From Thermoanaerobacter sp049701115 (GTDB lineage Bacteria; Bacillota; Thermoanaerobacteria; Thermoanaerobacterales; Thermoanaerobacteraceae), in NCBI RefSeq assembly GCF_049701115.1, contig NZ_JBNATX010000011.1, positions 1-53,303 of the forward strand: DNA of 53,303 nucleotides, in the 5' to 3' direction. Below are positions 15,743 to 25,056 of the stretch, piece after piece (the stretch's first letter is position 1; each line of letters begins with the position of its first letter). The notes beneath the pieces are model-generated. The model was not told the origin of the DNA, made no database searches, and saw only the letters and a program-made list of their open reading frames with translations. The position numbers and the translations under genes are program-made.

Positions 15743-16603
15743 ATGCTAAAGATAAAGGCTTATGCAAAAATAAATCTTACACTGGACGTCATTTCTAAGA
15801 GGGAAGATGGTTACCACGAGATAGTCAGTGTTATGCAGTCTATTGACCTGGCAGATATTTTAGAATTTGAGAAGGCCAAGAGCGTTTTTTTTGAGTGTGA
15901 TCACAGTAAAGTTCCTGTAGGAGAAGAAAACCTGATAATAAAGGCTTTCAAACTTATAAAACAAAGATACGATTTAAAAGAGGGTATAAGGGTAAGACTT
16001 CATAAAAACATCCCTTTAGCTGCCGGCCTTGCTGGGGGAAGTGCAGATGCTGCTGCTACAATAGTAGCATTGGATAGGCTATTTGATTTAAAGCTTTCCG
16101 ATTTTGAAAAAGCGGAAATAGCGCTGCAAGTAGGGTCTGATGTGCCTTTTTGCCTCATTGGAGGAACAAAGGTAACCCGTGGAAGGGGGGAAAAAATTCA
16201 GGATTTAAAGGGTGTGAATTTACATCTGCTTCTTGTAAAACCAGAACTTGAGATTTCTACAAGAGAGGCTTATGAAGAGTGGGACAGGGCGGGATTAAAA
16301 ACCTCAAACTTCACCTTTTCTTTCGTAGAGGCTTTGGGAAAAGGAGATATAAAAAAGGCTGTTCTTAGCATAGGAAATGACCTTGAAAGAGTAATTTCTA
16401 GGAAATATAAAGTAATTGAAGATATAAAAAAATTTTTAATGGGTAAAGGAGCTATTTCTGCTGCCATGACAGGAAGTGGACCTACAGTATACGGGATTTT
16501 TGAAACTGGCGAAGAACTTGAAAATGCCTACCATGACCTTAAGGAGATTTATCCTTTTGTTTTTGTTTCTAAAACTGTGGATAAGGGGTTAGAAGTGCTA
16601 TGA
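15743..16603 (+). CDS. ispE: 4-diphosphocytidyl-2-C-methyl-D-erythritol kinase
   Basis: IspE phosphorylates CDP-methylerythritol in the MEP pathway for isoprenoids. It is a GHMP kinase: the N-terminal IKAYAKINLTLDV holds the catalytic Lys, the ATP loop is PLAAGLAGGSADAAA, and later come GSDVPFCL and the C-terminal GSGPTVYG. ATG at 15743 gives 286 residues and the standard N-terminus. An ATG at 15707 is in frame but would lie at or before the transcription start implied by TATAAT at 15699-15704. The stop overlaps the next start as ATGA, so ispE is translationally coupled to a GntR regulator. Confidence 0.94.
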   Translation: MLKIKAYAKINLTLDVISKREDGYHEIVSVMQSIDLADILEFEKAKSVFFECDHSKVPVGEENLIIKAFKLIKQRYDLKEGIRVRLHKNIPLAAGLAGGSADAAATIVALDRLFDLKLSDFEKAEIALQVGSDVPFCLIGGTKVTRGRGEKIQDLKGVNLHLLLVKPELEISTREAYEEWDRAGLKTSNFTFSFVEALGKGDIKKAVLSIGNDLERVISRKYKVIEDIKKFLMGKGAISAAMTGSGPTVYGIFETGEELENAYHDLKEIYPFVFVSKTVDKGLEVL

Positions 16604-17277
16604 GCGAATTTTTTACACTGGAGAACTACAAGCCTTTGAGAGATTTGGTATTTGACTACATGAAAGAGGCAATAATAACAGGAAAACTTAAACCGGGTGA
16701 AAGGCTCATGGAAGTCCAGCTGGCAGAAAAACTTGGAGTTAGCCGTACTCCGGTTAGAGAAGCCATAAGGAAGCTGGAGCTTGAGGGACTCGTGGTTATG
16801 GTGCCGAGAAAAGGCGCATATGTGGCGGATTTGAATGCGAAAGACCTTTTAGATGTATTGGAAGTTAGGGCTTCTCTTGAAGGTTTAGCGGCTTCGCTTG
16901 CTGCCGAAAGGATTACCGATGAGGAAGTAGAGAAACTTAAAAGCCTTGTGGAAGAATTCAGGGTCAAAATGGAAGAAAAAGATATGGAAGCCTTGGTAAG
17001 ACTTGATAAAGAATTTCATGATTTAATTTTTGCTGCATCACGTAATTACAAATTAATCCAAATAATGAATAATTTGCAAGAGCATGTACATCGATTTAGA
17101 GTAAGGTACATTACAGAAGAGAAAAGAGCAAAAAAGATATATCAGGAACACAAAAAAATAGCAGAACTTATTGAACAAAGGGATGCAAATGGTGCTAAAA
17201 AATGGGCAGAAAAGCATGTTCACAGTTTTCAAGAAGAGGTAGCGAAAAGTGGTAAATATTTTAGCGACAGGGAGTGA
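16600..17277 (+). CDS. GntR-family (FadR/FCD subfamily) transcription regulator
   Basis: A probable metabolite-controlled repressor. The N-terminal winged helix (about 10-78) has GVSRTPVREAIRKLELEGLV. The all-helical FCD ligand-binding domain (about 85-210) keeps the usual metal-site residues in D..FH, EHVH and the late EKHVH. It overlaps ispE by 4 bp and its own stop touches the following nucleotidyltransferase region, so the three genes form one transcript. The ligand and target are unknown; self-regulation of this operon is possible. Confidence 0.9.
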   Translation: MSEFFTLENYKPLRDLVFDYMKEAIITGKLKPGERLMEVQLAEKLGVSRTPVREAIRKLELEGLVVMVPRKGAYVADLNAKDLLDVLEVRASLEGLAASLAAERITDEEVEKLKSLVEEFRVKMEEKDMEALVRLDKEFHDLIFAASRNYKLIQIMNNLQEHVHRFRVRYITEEKRAKKIYQEHKKIAELIEQRDANGAKKWAEKHVHSFQEEVAKSGKYFSDRE

Positions 17278-17282
17278 AGCCC

Positions 17283-18002
17283 ATGAATGCTGTTATTGTG
17301 GCCGGCAGCACTAAAGAGGATAGGCTACCTGATAAGGCTTTTGTAAAGCTTAAAGGGAAGTTCATGATTTCATATGTAATAGAGGCTTTAAGAAAATGCG
17401 AAAAAATAGAAAAGATTGCCGTAGTAGGAGACCCTGAAAAATTGAAGCAGGTTGAAGGAATAGACCTTATTGTTCCCCAGTCGGATAATATGATGGAGAA
17501 TATATTAAGAGGGATACAGCCTTTTAAAAACGATAGGAGGGTGATAATTTTAACCTGTGACATCCCTTTCCTGACAGGGGAGGCGGTATGCGATTTTATT
17601 GAAAAGGCTGAACAAACTGGTGCGGATTTATGTTATCCAATCATAAGGAAAGAAGACAACTTAAAAAAATTTCCTGATGCAAGAAGGACTTATGCTAGAG
17701 TTAAAGAAGGTGTATTCACGGGCGGGAATATTTTTTACATAAATCCCGCTGTCATAGACAAGCTTGTAAAAGAAGCCAAGAAAGTTATTGCTTACAGAAA
17801 AAAACCATGGAAACTCGGTAAATTGCTGGGAACAAAAATTCTCTTTTTATTTTTGATAGGCAGACTTTCTATCTCTCATATAGAGAAAAAAGTAGAAGAG
17901 GTTTTTGGAATAAAGGGTAAGGCAATAATTTCGCCTTATCCCGAGATAGGAAACGATGTGGACAAGGAAGAAGACGTAAAAATGGCTATAAAGTATCTTT
18001 AG
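17283..18002 (+). CDS. MobA/IspD-like nucleotidyltransferase family protein
   Basis: A Rossmann-fold NTP transferase of 239 residues. The start AVIVAGSTKEDRLPDKAFVKLKG is a variant of the family P-loop (LAGG...R...DK). The conserved acidic pair occurs in LTCDIPF, and an NPD-like C-terminus (GNDVDKEEDVKMA) follows. The substrate is unknown. ATG at 17283 has GGGAG about 9 bp upstream; the GTG at 17274 would overlap that site and the preceding stop. It ends the ispE-gntR transcript just before a terminator. Confidence 0.82.
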   Translation: MNAVIVAGSTKEDRLPDKAFVKLKGKFMISYVIEALRKCEKIEKIAVVGDPEKLKQVEGIDLIVPQSDNMMENILRGIQPFKNDRRVIILTCDIPFLTGEAVCDFIEKAEQTGADLCYPIIRKEDNLKKFPDARRTYARVKEGVFTGGNIFYINPAVIDKLVKEAKKVIAYRKKPWKLGKLLGTKILFLFLIGRLSISHIEKKVEEVFGIKGKAIISPYPEIGNDVDKEEDVKMAIKYL

Positions 18003-18027
18003 AATAGGCGCAAGCCTATTTTTTTAT
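18003..18027 (+). terminator. Intrinsic terminator of the ispE operon
   Basis: AATAGGC (18003-18009), loop GCAA, GCCTATT (18014-18020), then a T tract. Confidence 0.88.
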
Positions 18028-18084
18028 TTGTATATTTTTTTGTTTACTGTAAAAGATATATGAGAGAAAGGATGAGATAAAAGT

Positions 18085-18297
18085 ATGTGGCAATTTCTTC
18101 ATTTTATAAGACAGTATTTCACTGTCTATATGTTTGTCTTAGTTTTTATTGTAGGTATCTACGAGGCTTTTATAGAGCCAAAACTTCTAGAAAGAAAAGG
18201 ACTTTATAAAGACTCAAAAGTTTGTAAATCAGTAGGAGTTTTTTATATATTAACAGGCATAATTGCGCTTATTCTGAGAATTCTTTTTCCAATGTGA
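18085..18297 (+). CDS. CLC_0170-type small membrane protein
   Basis: A 70-residue protein with two TM helices (about 9-27 and 48-68) joined by a short charged loop. It resembles small membrane proteins annotated as the CLC_0170 family in spore-forming Clostridia; the function is unknown. ATG at 18085 follows GGATGAG. It sits 9 bp before the gerA-type operon in the same direction, so co-expression in the forespore and a part in germinant receptor function are plausible (inference). Confidence 0.7.
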   Translation: MWQFLHFIRQYFTVYMFVLVFIVGIYEAFIEPKLLERKGLYKDSKVCKSVGVFYILTGIIALILRILFPM

Positions 18298-18306
18298 GGG
18301 ATTGAT

Positions 18307-19905
18307 ATGGGGCTTTTTGATCGGTTTTTTAAGAGGGATGCTCAGAAAAAAGAAGGAGAAGGCAGACCTTCTTCAGGAAGTTTAAAAGAAAATCTTGATT
18401 ACATAAAAGGAAAGCTTAAAGATTGCGATGATGTAATATATAGAGATTTATGGGTGGGAGAAAATCAGGAATTTAATCTGGCAGTAGTTTTTATAGATGG
18501 GCTTATTGACAAGGCTTTAGTGAATGACCATGTTATTCATTCACTCCTTTTAGATTCAAGACAGGCAGACCCATCTATCGATAAAATAAAAGGGAATCTA
18601 TATGAGGTAATAAAGAAAGGCACGATAAGTGGGGGAGATATAAAAGAGGTTAATGATTTAGATAAATGCATTCTTTCAATACTAAGTGGTGATACCGCCC
18701 TTTTGTTCGAAGGCTCTCCGGATATTGTGATAATTTCTAGTAAAGGATGGGATAAAAGGTCCATCTCTCCTCCAGAGGCCGAAACGGTGATAAGAGGAGC
18801 AAGGGATGGCTTTACTGAGACTTTGAGGGTAAACACTGCTTTGGTCAGAAGAAGAATAAGAGACCCTAACTTAAAAATAAAGCAGATACAGGTTGGGGAA
18901 AGAACCCATACAGATGTCGCTATACTTTACATGGACGATATCGTTGATAAAAATGTCTTGAATAAAGTGATTGAAAGAATTAAGAATATAAAAATAGATG
19001 GTATTTTTGAAAGCGGATATATAGAACAGCTTATAGAGGAAGACTGGCATTCCCCTTTTCCACAAATTTTAACGACGGAAAGACCAGATAAAGTGGCAGC
19101 TTCGTTGCTGGAAGGAAGAGTAGCCATTTTGACAGACAATACGCCTTTTGCTTTGATACTTCCTACGACCTTAGCTACTCTTTTTCAGTCGGCAGAAGAT
19201 TATTACGAAAGATGGATGATATCTTCCTTACTCAGGGTTTTAAGATTCTTAGCGGCACTGGTAGCCCTTACTGCTCCAGCGGTTTATATAGCTTTTACTG
19301 CTTATCATCCCGGTTTGATACCTACAAAGCTCACTCTCTATGTAGCGGCTACTAGACAGGGCATACCATTTCCGGCTTTTTTCGAAGCCTTGATAATGGA
19401 AGCGACTTTTGAGCTTTTAAGAGAGGCGGGAGTCAGACTCCCTGCTCCGATAGGACAGACAATAGGTATTGTGGGAGGTCTCATCATAGGACAGGCTGCA
19501 GTTCAGGCGGGTATTGTGAGCCCACTTATGGTAATTGTGGTAGCAGTAACGGCTGTAGCGTCTTTTGCTATACCAAGCTATTCGGCAGCCATAGCTTTTA
19601 GGATGTTAAGATTTGTATTCATGTTTTTAGCAGCTGTCTACGGACTTTACGGTATAATGCTGGGGCTTATAATAGTTTTGACACATCTTGTTGTTTTAAA
19701 AAGCTTTGGGGTACCGTATCTTTCTCCTTTTGTGGAAATAGATTTAAGCGACCTTGCGGATACTTTAATACGGGCTCCTTTAATGTATTTTAAAGAAAGG
19801 CCAGAAATACTCAATACTCCTGATAAAAGAAAGATGGTAGATCTGAGAGAAGAAAAAATAGAAAGTTTAGAAGAGGACAGGAGAGGGAGAAATGATAAAA
19901 AATAA
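18307..19905 (+). CDS. Spore germinant receptor subunit A (GerA family)
   Basis: Subunit A of a nutrient receptor in the spore inner membrane. The N-terminal hydrophilic domain (about 25-300) has the family pattern NLDYIKGKLKDCDDVIYRDL and LLFEGSPDIVIISSKGW. The C-terminal membrane part (about 310-470) contains APAVYIAFTAYHPGLIPTKL and EALIMEATFELLREAGVRLP, both family hallmarks, then several TM helices and a short charged tail. At 532 residues it is of normal size. The 3' end overlaps the subunit B gene by 14 bp. The germinant is unknown. Confidence 0.93.
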   Translation: MGLFDRFFKRDAQKKEGEGRPSSGSLKENLDYIKGKLKDCDDVIYRDLWVGENQEFNLAVVFIDGLIDKALVNDHVIHSLLLDSRQADPSIDKIKGNLYEVIKKGTISGGDIKEVNDLDKCILSILSGDTALLFEGSPDIVIISSKGWDKRSISPPEAETVIRGARDGFTETLRVNTALVRRRIRDPNLKIKQIQVGERTHTDVAILYMDDIVDKNVLNKVIERIKNIKIDGIFESGYIEQLIEEDWHSPFPQILTTERPDKVAASLLEGRVAILTDNTPFALILPTTLATLFQSAEDYYERWMISSLLRVLRFLAALVALTAPAVYIAFTAYHPGLIPTKLTLYVAATRQGIPFPAFFEALIMEATFELLREAGVRLPAPIGQTIGIVGGLIIGQAAVQAGIVSPLMVIVVAVTAVASFAIPSYSAAIAFRMLRFVFMFLAAVYGLYGIMLGLIIVLTHLVVLKSFGVPYLSPFVEIDLSDLADTLIRAPLMYFKERPEILNTPDKRKMVDLREEKIESLEEDRRGRNDKK

Positions 19906-20989
19906 CGACCAAATTTCTGCAAATCAAGTAGCAATCTTGCTATTTACTACGATGGTGGGAGCAGGGATACTGAGCCTTCCTGCTGATGTTGCAAAGGAAG
20001 TTGGACCGAACGGGCTTTTAGCCATTTTGGCAGGAGGGTTTGCTTCTTTATTCTTTGCAAGGCTTATACTCTGGATTTCTTCTAAATTTCCCACAGAAAC
20101 TTTTTCCGAATATGCTTCAAAGCTTGTGACAAAACCTTTAGCAATTGTTTTAAGCATGGTCTTGATATTTTACTTCAGTGTTTTTGTAAGTCTGGATGTG
20201 AGGATTTTTGGCGAAGTACTGAAGATATATTTGCTTCCCAGTACCCCCATTGAGACCATAATAATCACTATGCTTTTTGCTTCTGCGTACCTGGTAAGGT
20301 ATGGGCTTGAGCCTATTGCGAGGATGTCGGAGATATTGTTTCCTGTGATTGTAATACCTCTTTTGTTACTTTTTTTGCCGACTTTATCTGATGTGGATTT
20401 GACAAATTTTCTTCCTTTTATGAGAGTCTCATTTGTCCATTTTTTGAAAGGAGTCCTTTTTACTACATATAGCTTTGTAGGTTTCGAACTTTTATACATG
20501 GTTTTCCCGTATGTGGTAGATCAGGAGAAACTTAAAAAGAGCGTAAATGTTTCTATAATTTCTACAACACTTTTTTACATGTACATATGCTTTTTTGTAA
20601 TAGGAATTTTTGGATATAAGGAAACCAAAGAACAGCTGTGGCCCTTTTTGACCTTGATTAAGTCTATAAACTTTCCAGTATTTTTCATAGAGAATGTGGA
20701 AGGAATCGTGATGGCGATATGGACATTCACAATTTTTACTTCTATTTATTCTTTTCATTATTTTGCTGTTCTGGTTTTATCGAAACTCATAAAGGCAAAA
20801 GAGCATTCTTATCTCGTCTTGCCGTTACTTCCTCCCATGTACTTAATGGCAATAATTCCCGATTCCATAGTGACCCTTTATAAATACGCTAATTTTGTGG
20901 CACAATATCTTTCTATATTTTTTATAGCGATTTTGCCAATAGTTTTAGCTTTTTTAATGAAATTGAAAAAAACGGGTGATGAAAAATGA
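19892..20989 (+). CDS. Spore germination permease, subunit B (GerAB family)
   Basis: Subunit B of the receptor, an APC-superfamily membrane protein that carries the germinant site in this family. The 365 residues form about ten TM helices beginning with ISANQVAILLFTTMVGAGILSLP, the standard start of the family. It overlaps subunit A by 14 bp and subunit C by 4 bp, which implies coupled translation and equal amounts of the subunits. Confidence 0.93.
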   Translation: MIKNNDQISANQVAILLFTTMVGAGILSLPADVAKEVGPNGLLAILAGGFASLFFARLILWISSKFPTETFSEYASKLVTKPLAIVLSMVLIFYFSVFVSLDVRIFGEVLKIYLLPSTPIETIIITMLFASAYLVRYGLEPIARMSEILFPVIVIPLLLLFLPTLSDVDLTNFLPFMRVSFVHFLKGVLFTTYSFVGFELLYMVFPYVVDQEKLKKSVNVSIISTTLFYMYICFFVIGIFGYKETKEQLWPFLTLIKSINFPVFFIENVEGIVMAIWTFTIFTSIYSFHYFAVLVLSKLIKAKEHSYLVLPLLPPMYLMAIIPDSIVTLYKYANFVAQYLSIFFIAILPIVLAFLMKLKKTGDEK

Positions 20990-22140
20990 GACAAAAGATA
21001 TTCACAATCATTTTGATGGTGTTTCTACCCCTCCTTTTGACAGGGTGCTGGGACAAAATCGAAATAGAGGACAGAGCCTTTGTAATGGCGATTGGAATAG
21101 ATTTATCTCAATCAAATAAAAGATATTTGGTAACTTTCCAGTTTCCTAATGTCGCCCAATTGGCAAAAGGTTCAGGCGGCGGGGGTAGTGGTGGAAGTGA
21201 AAAACCAAGCTTTGCTGTGTCTGAAGTGGCAGACACGATTTTTTCTGCTTCCCGCCACATAAGTGCAAGATTGGACAAAGCTCTGTATCTTGGGCATACG
21301 CAGGCAATAATTTTTGGGAAAGAGGTTGTAGAAGACAAAGCAAGGTTTCAAGAAGTTCTAGATTCGCTGGACAGGAGTTATGAATTAAGTAGAAAAGTGT
21401 ACCTTCTTGTTACACCAGGAAAGGCACAGGATATACTTTTAAAAAAATATGATTTAGAGCCTAACACGGGTGCCTATATAAGAGATATATTTAAACATTA
21501 CAACCTGACATCAATTTTTCCTTCTGTAAATTATAACAAAATCACAAAATCTTTACATGAGACAAATGGAAATGCAATAATTCCCAAGATAGTAGCTGGT
21601 AAAAATGAGGTCAAAATTGCAGGTTCAGCTATTATCAAGGATTACAAGCTTGCTGGATGGATGGAAGACGATGAAAACATGGGATATATGTTTTTGACAG
21701 GCCTTGTAAAGGGTGGAGATGTTACGATAGGTCTTCCTGCTAATGAAGGAAATGTAAAGGTACCATTTAATGTGTCAAATGTAGTGCGAAGAAGAGGAAT
21801 TGAAGTAAAAGGCGGGAAAATTGTTTATAGAGTAAAGTTGGATGTGGAAGGAGATGTTACAGAGTATACTTTTGAAAAACATGGGGAGATGATAAAAGGA
21901 GATATTGTCAACTTGATAGAAAAGGAAACCAGCAACAAGATCAAAAATATGGCTCATAAAGCTATAAATCGATTCCAAAAAGAATTAAAGGTTGATATGC
22001 TTGGAATTGGAGATTATATTGAAAAATTTTACCCTTCATTGTGGAGTAAAATTGGCAAAGACTGGAATAAAATTTTTCCGGATATAGAAATAAAAGTCGA
22101 TGTAACTTCCCATGTAAGAAGGATAGGTCTTTTCAGGTAG
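20986..22140 (+). CDS. Spore germination lipoprotein, subunit C (GerAC family)
   Basis: Subunit C of the receptor, on the outer face of the inner spore membrane. The lipobox LLLTGCWD places lipidated Cys at residue 21, followed by the family start DKIEIEDRAFVMAIGID. A natural glycine-rich linker (GGGGSGG near residue 65) is slightly unusual. The length of 384 residues is normal. ATG at 20986 overlaps the stop of subunit B. Confidence 0.92.
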   Translation: MRQKIFTIILMVFLPLLLTGCWDKIEIEDRAFVMAIGIDLSQSNKRYLVTFQFPNVAQLAKGSGGGGSGGSEKPSFAVSEVADTIFSASRHISARLDKALYLGHTQAIIFGKEVVEDKARFQEVLDSLDRSYELSRKVYLLVTPGKAQDILLKKYDLEPNTGAYIRDIFKHYNLTSIFPSVNYNKITKSLHETNGNAIIPKIVAGKNEVKIAGSAIIKDYKLAGWMEDDENMGYMFLTGLVKGGDVTIGLPANEGNVKVPFNVSNVVRRRGIEVKGGKIVYRVKLDVEGDVTEYTFEKHGEMIKGDIVNLIEKETSNKIKNMAHKAINRFQKELKVDMLGIGDYIEKFYPSLWSKIGKDWNKIFPDIEIKVDVTSHVRRIGLFR

Positions 22141-22169
22141 TATGTATATTTTTTATTTAGGCTGTCAAT

Positions 22170-22199
22170 ACTTAAATTGTAAAGAATACGGTGAAATTT
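22170..22199 (+). promoter_or_regulatory. Candidate sigma-F promoter of spoIIR
   Basis: ACTTA (22170-22174), a 15-bp spacer and GGTGAAATTT (22190-22199) match the forespore sigma-F consensus GYWTA / GGNRANAHTR with one mismatch in each part. spoIIR is a classic sigma-F gene. Confidence 0.6.
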
Positions 22200-22218
22200 G
22201 GGGAGATGATGGGTAAAG

Positions 22219-22857
22219 ATGAAAAAAGTATTTGCAGCCTTTTTGATTGGAGTCATAATTATTTCAATAATTTCAGGGAGAGTTTTAGAAAATAAGATAG
22301 ATGTCGGTGCTTGGTCAAAAAAATTGATCCGATTTCATGTTATTGCCAATAGTGATTCTTCTGAAGACCAAGAGCTGAAACTCAAGGTAAGAGATGCTGT
22401 TCTTGTTGAACTGACTCCTGCTCTTGAAGGGGTAAAGACAAGAGAACAATCAGAAAAGGTGATAAGGGGGAATTTAGAGAATATAAAAAAGTTAGCTGAA
22501 GAAATAGTTAAAAAGGAAGGGAAAAAATATAAGGTCAAGGTGGAGTATGGAGTATTTTCTTTTCCAACGAGATATTATGGAGCTCTTACGGTTCCTGCAG
22601 GAAATTATACCGCCCTTAAAATCGTGTTAGGAGAAGGAAAAGGTAAAAATTGGTGGTGCGTTGTTTTCCCGCCCTTATGTATTGTGGATGCAAAACACAG
22701 TTTTACTGACGAGAAAACGGCAGAAGAGATAATGAAATACATTCTAGAGGAAGATAAGGGAAAGTTAGATAAGAACAAGATAAAATTCAAGGTTGCGGAA
22801 CTTTTTGAAAAATATTATTCAAAGTTAAAAATGGCATTAGCACCAGAAAGGCCTTGA
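22219..22857 (+). CDS. spoIIR: Stage II sporulation protein R
   Basis: SpoIIR is secreted by the forespore and triggers SpoIIGA to process pro-sigma-E in the mother cell. The product has an N-terminal signal/anchor helix (about 4-22) and the family core IRFHVIANSDSSEDQELKLKVRD, then GNYTALKIVLGEGKGKNWWCVVFPPLC with the conserved Trp and Cys. The length of 212 residues is typical. ATG at 22219 is close to the expected start of a sigma-F transcript, so the leader is short. Confidence 0.94.
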   Translation: MKKVFAAFLIGVIIISIISGRVLENKIDVGAWSKKLIRFHVIANSDSSEDQELKLKVRDAVLVELTPALEGVKTREQSEKVIRGNLENIKKLAEEIVKKEGKKYKVKVEYGVFSFPTRYYGALTVPAGNYTALKIVLGEGKGKNWWCVVFPPLCIVDAKHSFTDEKTAEEIMKYILEEDKGKLDKNKIKFKVAELFEKYYSKLKMALAPERP

Positions 22858-22877
22858 TAAAGGGCCTTTTATTTTTT
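22847..22877 (+). terminator. Intrinsic terminator of spoIIR
   Basis: AAAGGCC (22847-22853) inside the last codons pairs with GGCCTTT (22863-22869), followed by TATTTTTT. The stop codon is in the loop. Confidence 0.75.
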
Positions 22878-22940
22878 ACTGAATAATAGTTTTATTACTA
22901 CAAAAAATATTTACAGACGCAAGAAAGGAGGAAGGTAAAG

Positions 22941-23645
22941 TTGAGCTTCAAAATACGCTTTAAAATCATAATAGCCATATTGATAGTTTTTGCGACTGCT
23001 GTGTTTGAATATACAGCCATAAGTATGACAAAAACTGCTATGTCTAATCTATATTGGGGGAATACTGGAAACGATGTGGCTAAAGTACAGGCAAGACTTA
23101 AAGCATGGGGATATTACGATGGCCCTGTGGATGGATTTTTTGGCGTAAAGACATGGCTTGCAGTAAGGAAGTTTCAGGCTTATAACGGTCTTGCGGTGAC
23201 AGGGATAGTAGATGATGACACAAAAGTAGCTTTGGGTTTTACAACCACTGCACAGGACTTAGCGGCTTATAGATCGACTTCTTCTGCAGGTATAAGCGAT
23301 GATGTCTATCTTTTGGCAATGCTCATAAACGGTGAAGCAAGAGGAGAACCGTATATAGGGAAAGTGGCTGTTGGAGCAGTAGTGATGAATAGAGTTAGGG
23401 ATCCGAGATTTCCCAAAACCATTCCGGGAGTGATTTTTCAACCGGGTGCCTTTTCTGCCGTGGAAGATGGACAAATGTGGCTTCCTCCTACGGATGAAAG
23501 TATAAAAGCTGCAATAGATGCCATATCAGGATGGGACCCGACTGGAGGAGCTCTTTACTACTATAATGCAGCGAGAGTCTCAAATTACTGGATATTTACA
23601 AGACCCATATTAACTCAGATAGGACGTCACATATTTGCAAGGTGA
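22941..23645 (+). CDS. sleB: Spore cortex-lytic enzyme SleB
   Basis: SleB is a lytic transglycosylase that cuts cortex peptidoglycan at germination. The N-terminal signal segment (about 8-27) is followed by a PG_binding_1 domain (about 38-98: GNDVAKVQARLKAWGYYDGPVDG). The hydrolase_2 catalytic domain (about 120-234) has the catalytic Glu E132 in NGEARGEP, VGAVVMNRV and GALYYYNA. The TTG start at 22941 has AAGGAGG 9 bp upstream. It is paired with ypeB, as in other spore formers. Confidence 0.95.
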   Translation: MSFKIRFKIIIAILIVFATAVFEYTAISMTKTAMSNLYWGNTGNDVAKVQARLKAWGYYDGPVDGFFGVKTWLAVRKFQAYNGLAVTGIVDDDTKVALGFTTTAQDLAAYRSTSSAGISDDVYLLAMLINGEARGEPYIGKVAVGAVVMNRVRDPRFPKTIPGVIFQPGAFSAVEDGQMWLPPTDESIKAAIDAISGWDPTGGALYYYNAARVSNYWIFTRPILTQIGRHIFAR

Positions 23646-23655
23646 GGTGAAAGTC

Positions 23656-24990
23656 ATGTTAAAGCGATGGTTTACGGCTTTTGTGTTAATTTTAGTTTTA
23701 GTTTTAGGAGCCTGGGGGTATAGACAATATTTAGAAAAAATTTCCTACCACCGATATCTTCAGGCTCAGTATGATCGTTCCTTTTATCAGCTCATTTCAA
23801 ATGTAGAAAATATAGAAACTTCAATGGGTAAACTCATGGTAGCCTCTTCTGACAAAACTACTATTTCGATCTTGGATGAGATATGGAGAGAGGCTTTCTC
23901 AGGGCAAGAGCATTTGAGCCAGTTGCCTATTGGCCAACCTGAAATAGACAACACATCGAAATTTCTGGTTCAGGTGGGAGATTACGCATATAGCCTTACA
24001 AAAAAAGTAGCGGCAGGAGAAAAGCTTACAGGAGAGGACTTAAAAACTCTGACTACGCTCCATAACTATGCAGTTTTCCTGGGCAAGAATCTTCATGACC
24101 TGAGCAAAAAAATTCAGGGAGGATATGAACTGGGGAATTTAAGAAAGCAGGGTACTCAAAAAATGGCTAAGATTGATAGCAAAATTTTGAATGTAAAGAT
24201 GAACACGGTGAATCAAACAATGACAAATTTTCCTACTTTAATATATGATGGACCTTTTTCAGAAAGCCTTTCAAAACTTACTCCTAAAGGACTTACAGGT
24301 CCCGAGATTTCTTATGACAGAGCCGTGGAAATAGCAAGGAAATTCTATGGGAAAAATGTAGAATCTGAGAACAAGTATAGTCCTACCAATGGCAAAATAA
24401 AAACGTACGGAGTAGAGCTTAAACCTCATGGGAAACCACCTGTTTACATAAATGTGAGCAGAAAAGGCGGATATGTGGTGTGGATGATGGATGAAAGAAG
24501 CCCTTCAAAAGTAAATATTTCAGCTTCTCAAGCTTTAAAGCATGCAAAGAATTTTTTAGAAACCCACGGATTTAAAGACATGGAAAGCAGCTATTCCATG
24601 AAAGCGCCAGGCTATATTCAGTTTAACTTTGTACCTGTTGAAAATGAAGTCTATCTTTATCCAGATATTGTAAAAGTTAAGGTGGCTTTGGACAACGGAG
24701 ACATAATAGGATTTGATGCCACAGCCTATTACATGAACCACGTAAAGAGAAAATTAGAAAAGCCAAAGCTCACATTAGAACAGGCAAGAGAAAAGGTCAA
24801 TAAAAATCTAAAGATAGAGAGTACAAAATTGGCATTAATTCCGCTGGAGGGCGGGAAAGAAGTTTTGGCTTATGAATTCAAAGGAACTTACAGAGGAGAT
24901 ACTTTCTACGTCTATATAAACGCTATAAATGGGAGCGAAGAAAAGATATTGAAGGTTATAAAAACAGAACATGGGGATTTGACCATGTAG
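23656..24990 (+). CDS. ypeB: Germination protein YpeB
   Basis: YpeB stabilises SleB and holds it inactive in the dormant spore. The product has one N-terminal TM helix (about 7-25), a helical middle, and three C-terminal PepSY-like repeats (about 210-445: ISYDRAVEIARKFYG, ISASQALKHAKNFLE, LTLEQAREKVNKNL). I choose ATG 23656, behind AGGTGAGGTGA, over the TTG at 23635 that lies inside sleB; this gives 444 residues. It is 10 bp after sleB in the same operon. Confidence 0.94.
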   Translation: MLKRWFTAFVLILVLVLGAWGYRQYLEKISYHRYLQAQYDRSFYQLISNVENIETSMGKLMVASSDKTTISILDEIWREAFSGQEHLSQLPIGQPEIDNTSKFLVQVGDYAYSLTKKVAAGEKLTGEDLKTLTTLHNYAVFLGKNLHDLSKKIQGGYELGNLRKQGTQKMAKIDSKILNVKMNTVNQTMTNFPTLIYDGPFSESLSKLTPKGLTGPEISYDRAVEIARKFYGKNVESENKYSPTNGKIKTYGVELKPHGKPPVYINVSRKGGYVVWMMDERSPSKVNISASQALKHAKNFLETHGFKDMESSYSMKAPGYIQFNFVPVENEVYLYPDIVKVKVALDNGDIIGFDATAYYMNHVKRKLEKPKLTLEQAREKVNKNLKIESTKLALIPLEGGKEVLAYEFKGTYRGDTFYVYINAINGSEEKILKVIKTEHGDLTM

Positions 24991-25013
24991 TTAATAACAT
25001 AAAGGAGGTTTTG

Positions 25014-25040
25014 ATGAGCAAAATAAGTGTGAGGGGTTAA
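25014..25040 (+). CDS. Possible 8-residue leader peptide before the SASP gene
   Basis: ATG at 25014 has a perfect AAAGGAGG 6 bp upstream and encodes MSKISVRG before TAA at 25038. Its stop directly touches AAAGGAGG, the ribosome site of the SASP gene, and the SASP ATG is 16 bp away. It could be a true uORF that loads ribosomes for strong SASP translation, or the remnant of a decayed gene start. Confidence 0.35.
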   Translation: MSKISVRG

Positions 25041-25056
25041 AAAGGAGGGGATAAAA

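Noticed and set aside
22870..22910. Sigma-G promoter TGAATA at 22880 for sleB
   Set aside because: No -10 of the CATNHTA type occurs at 16-18 bp; the nearest candidate is 8 bp away.
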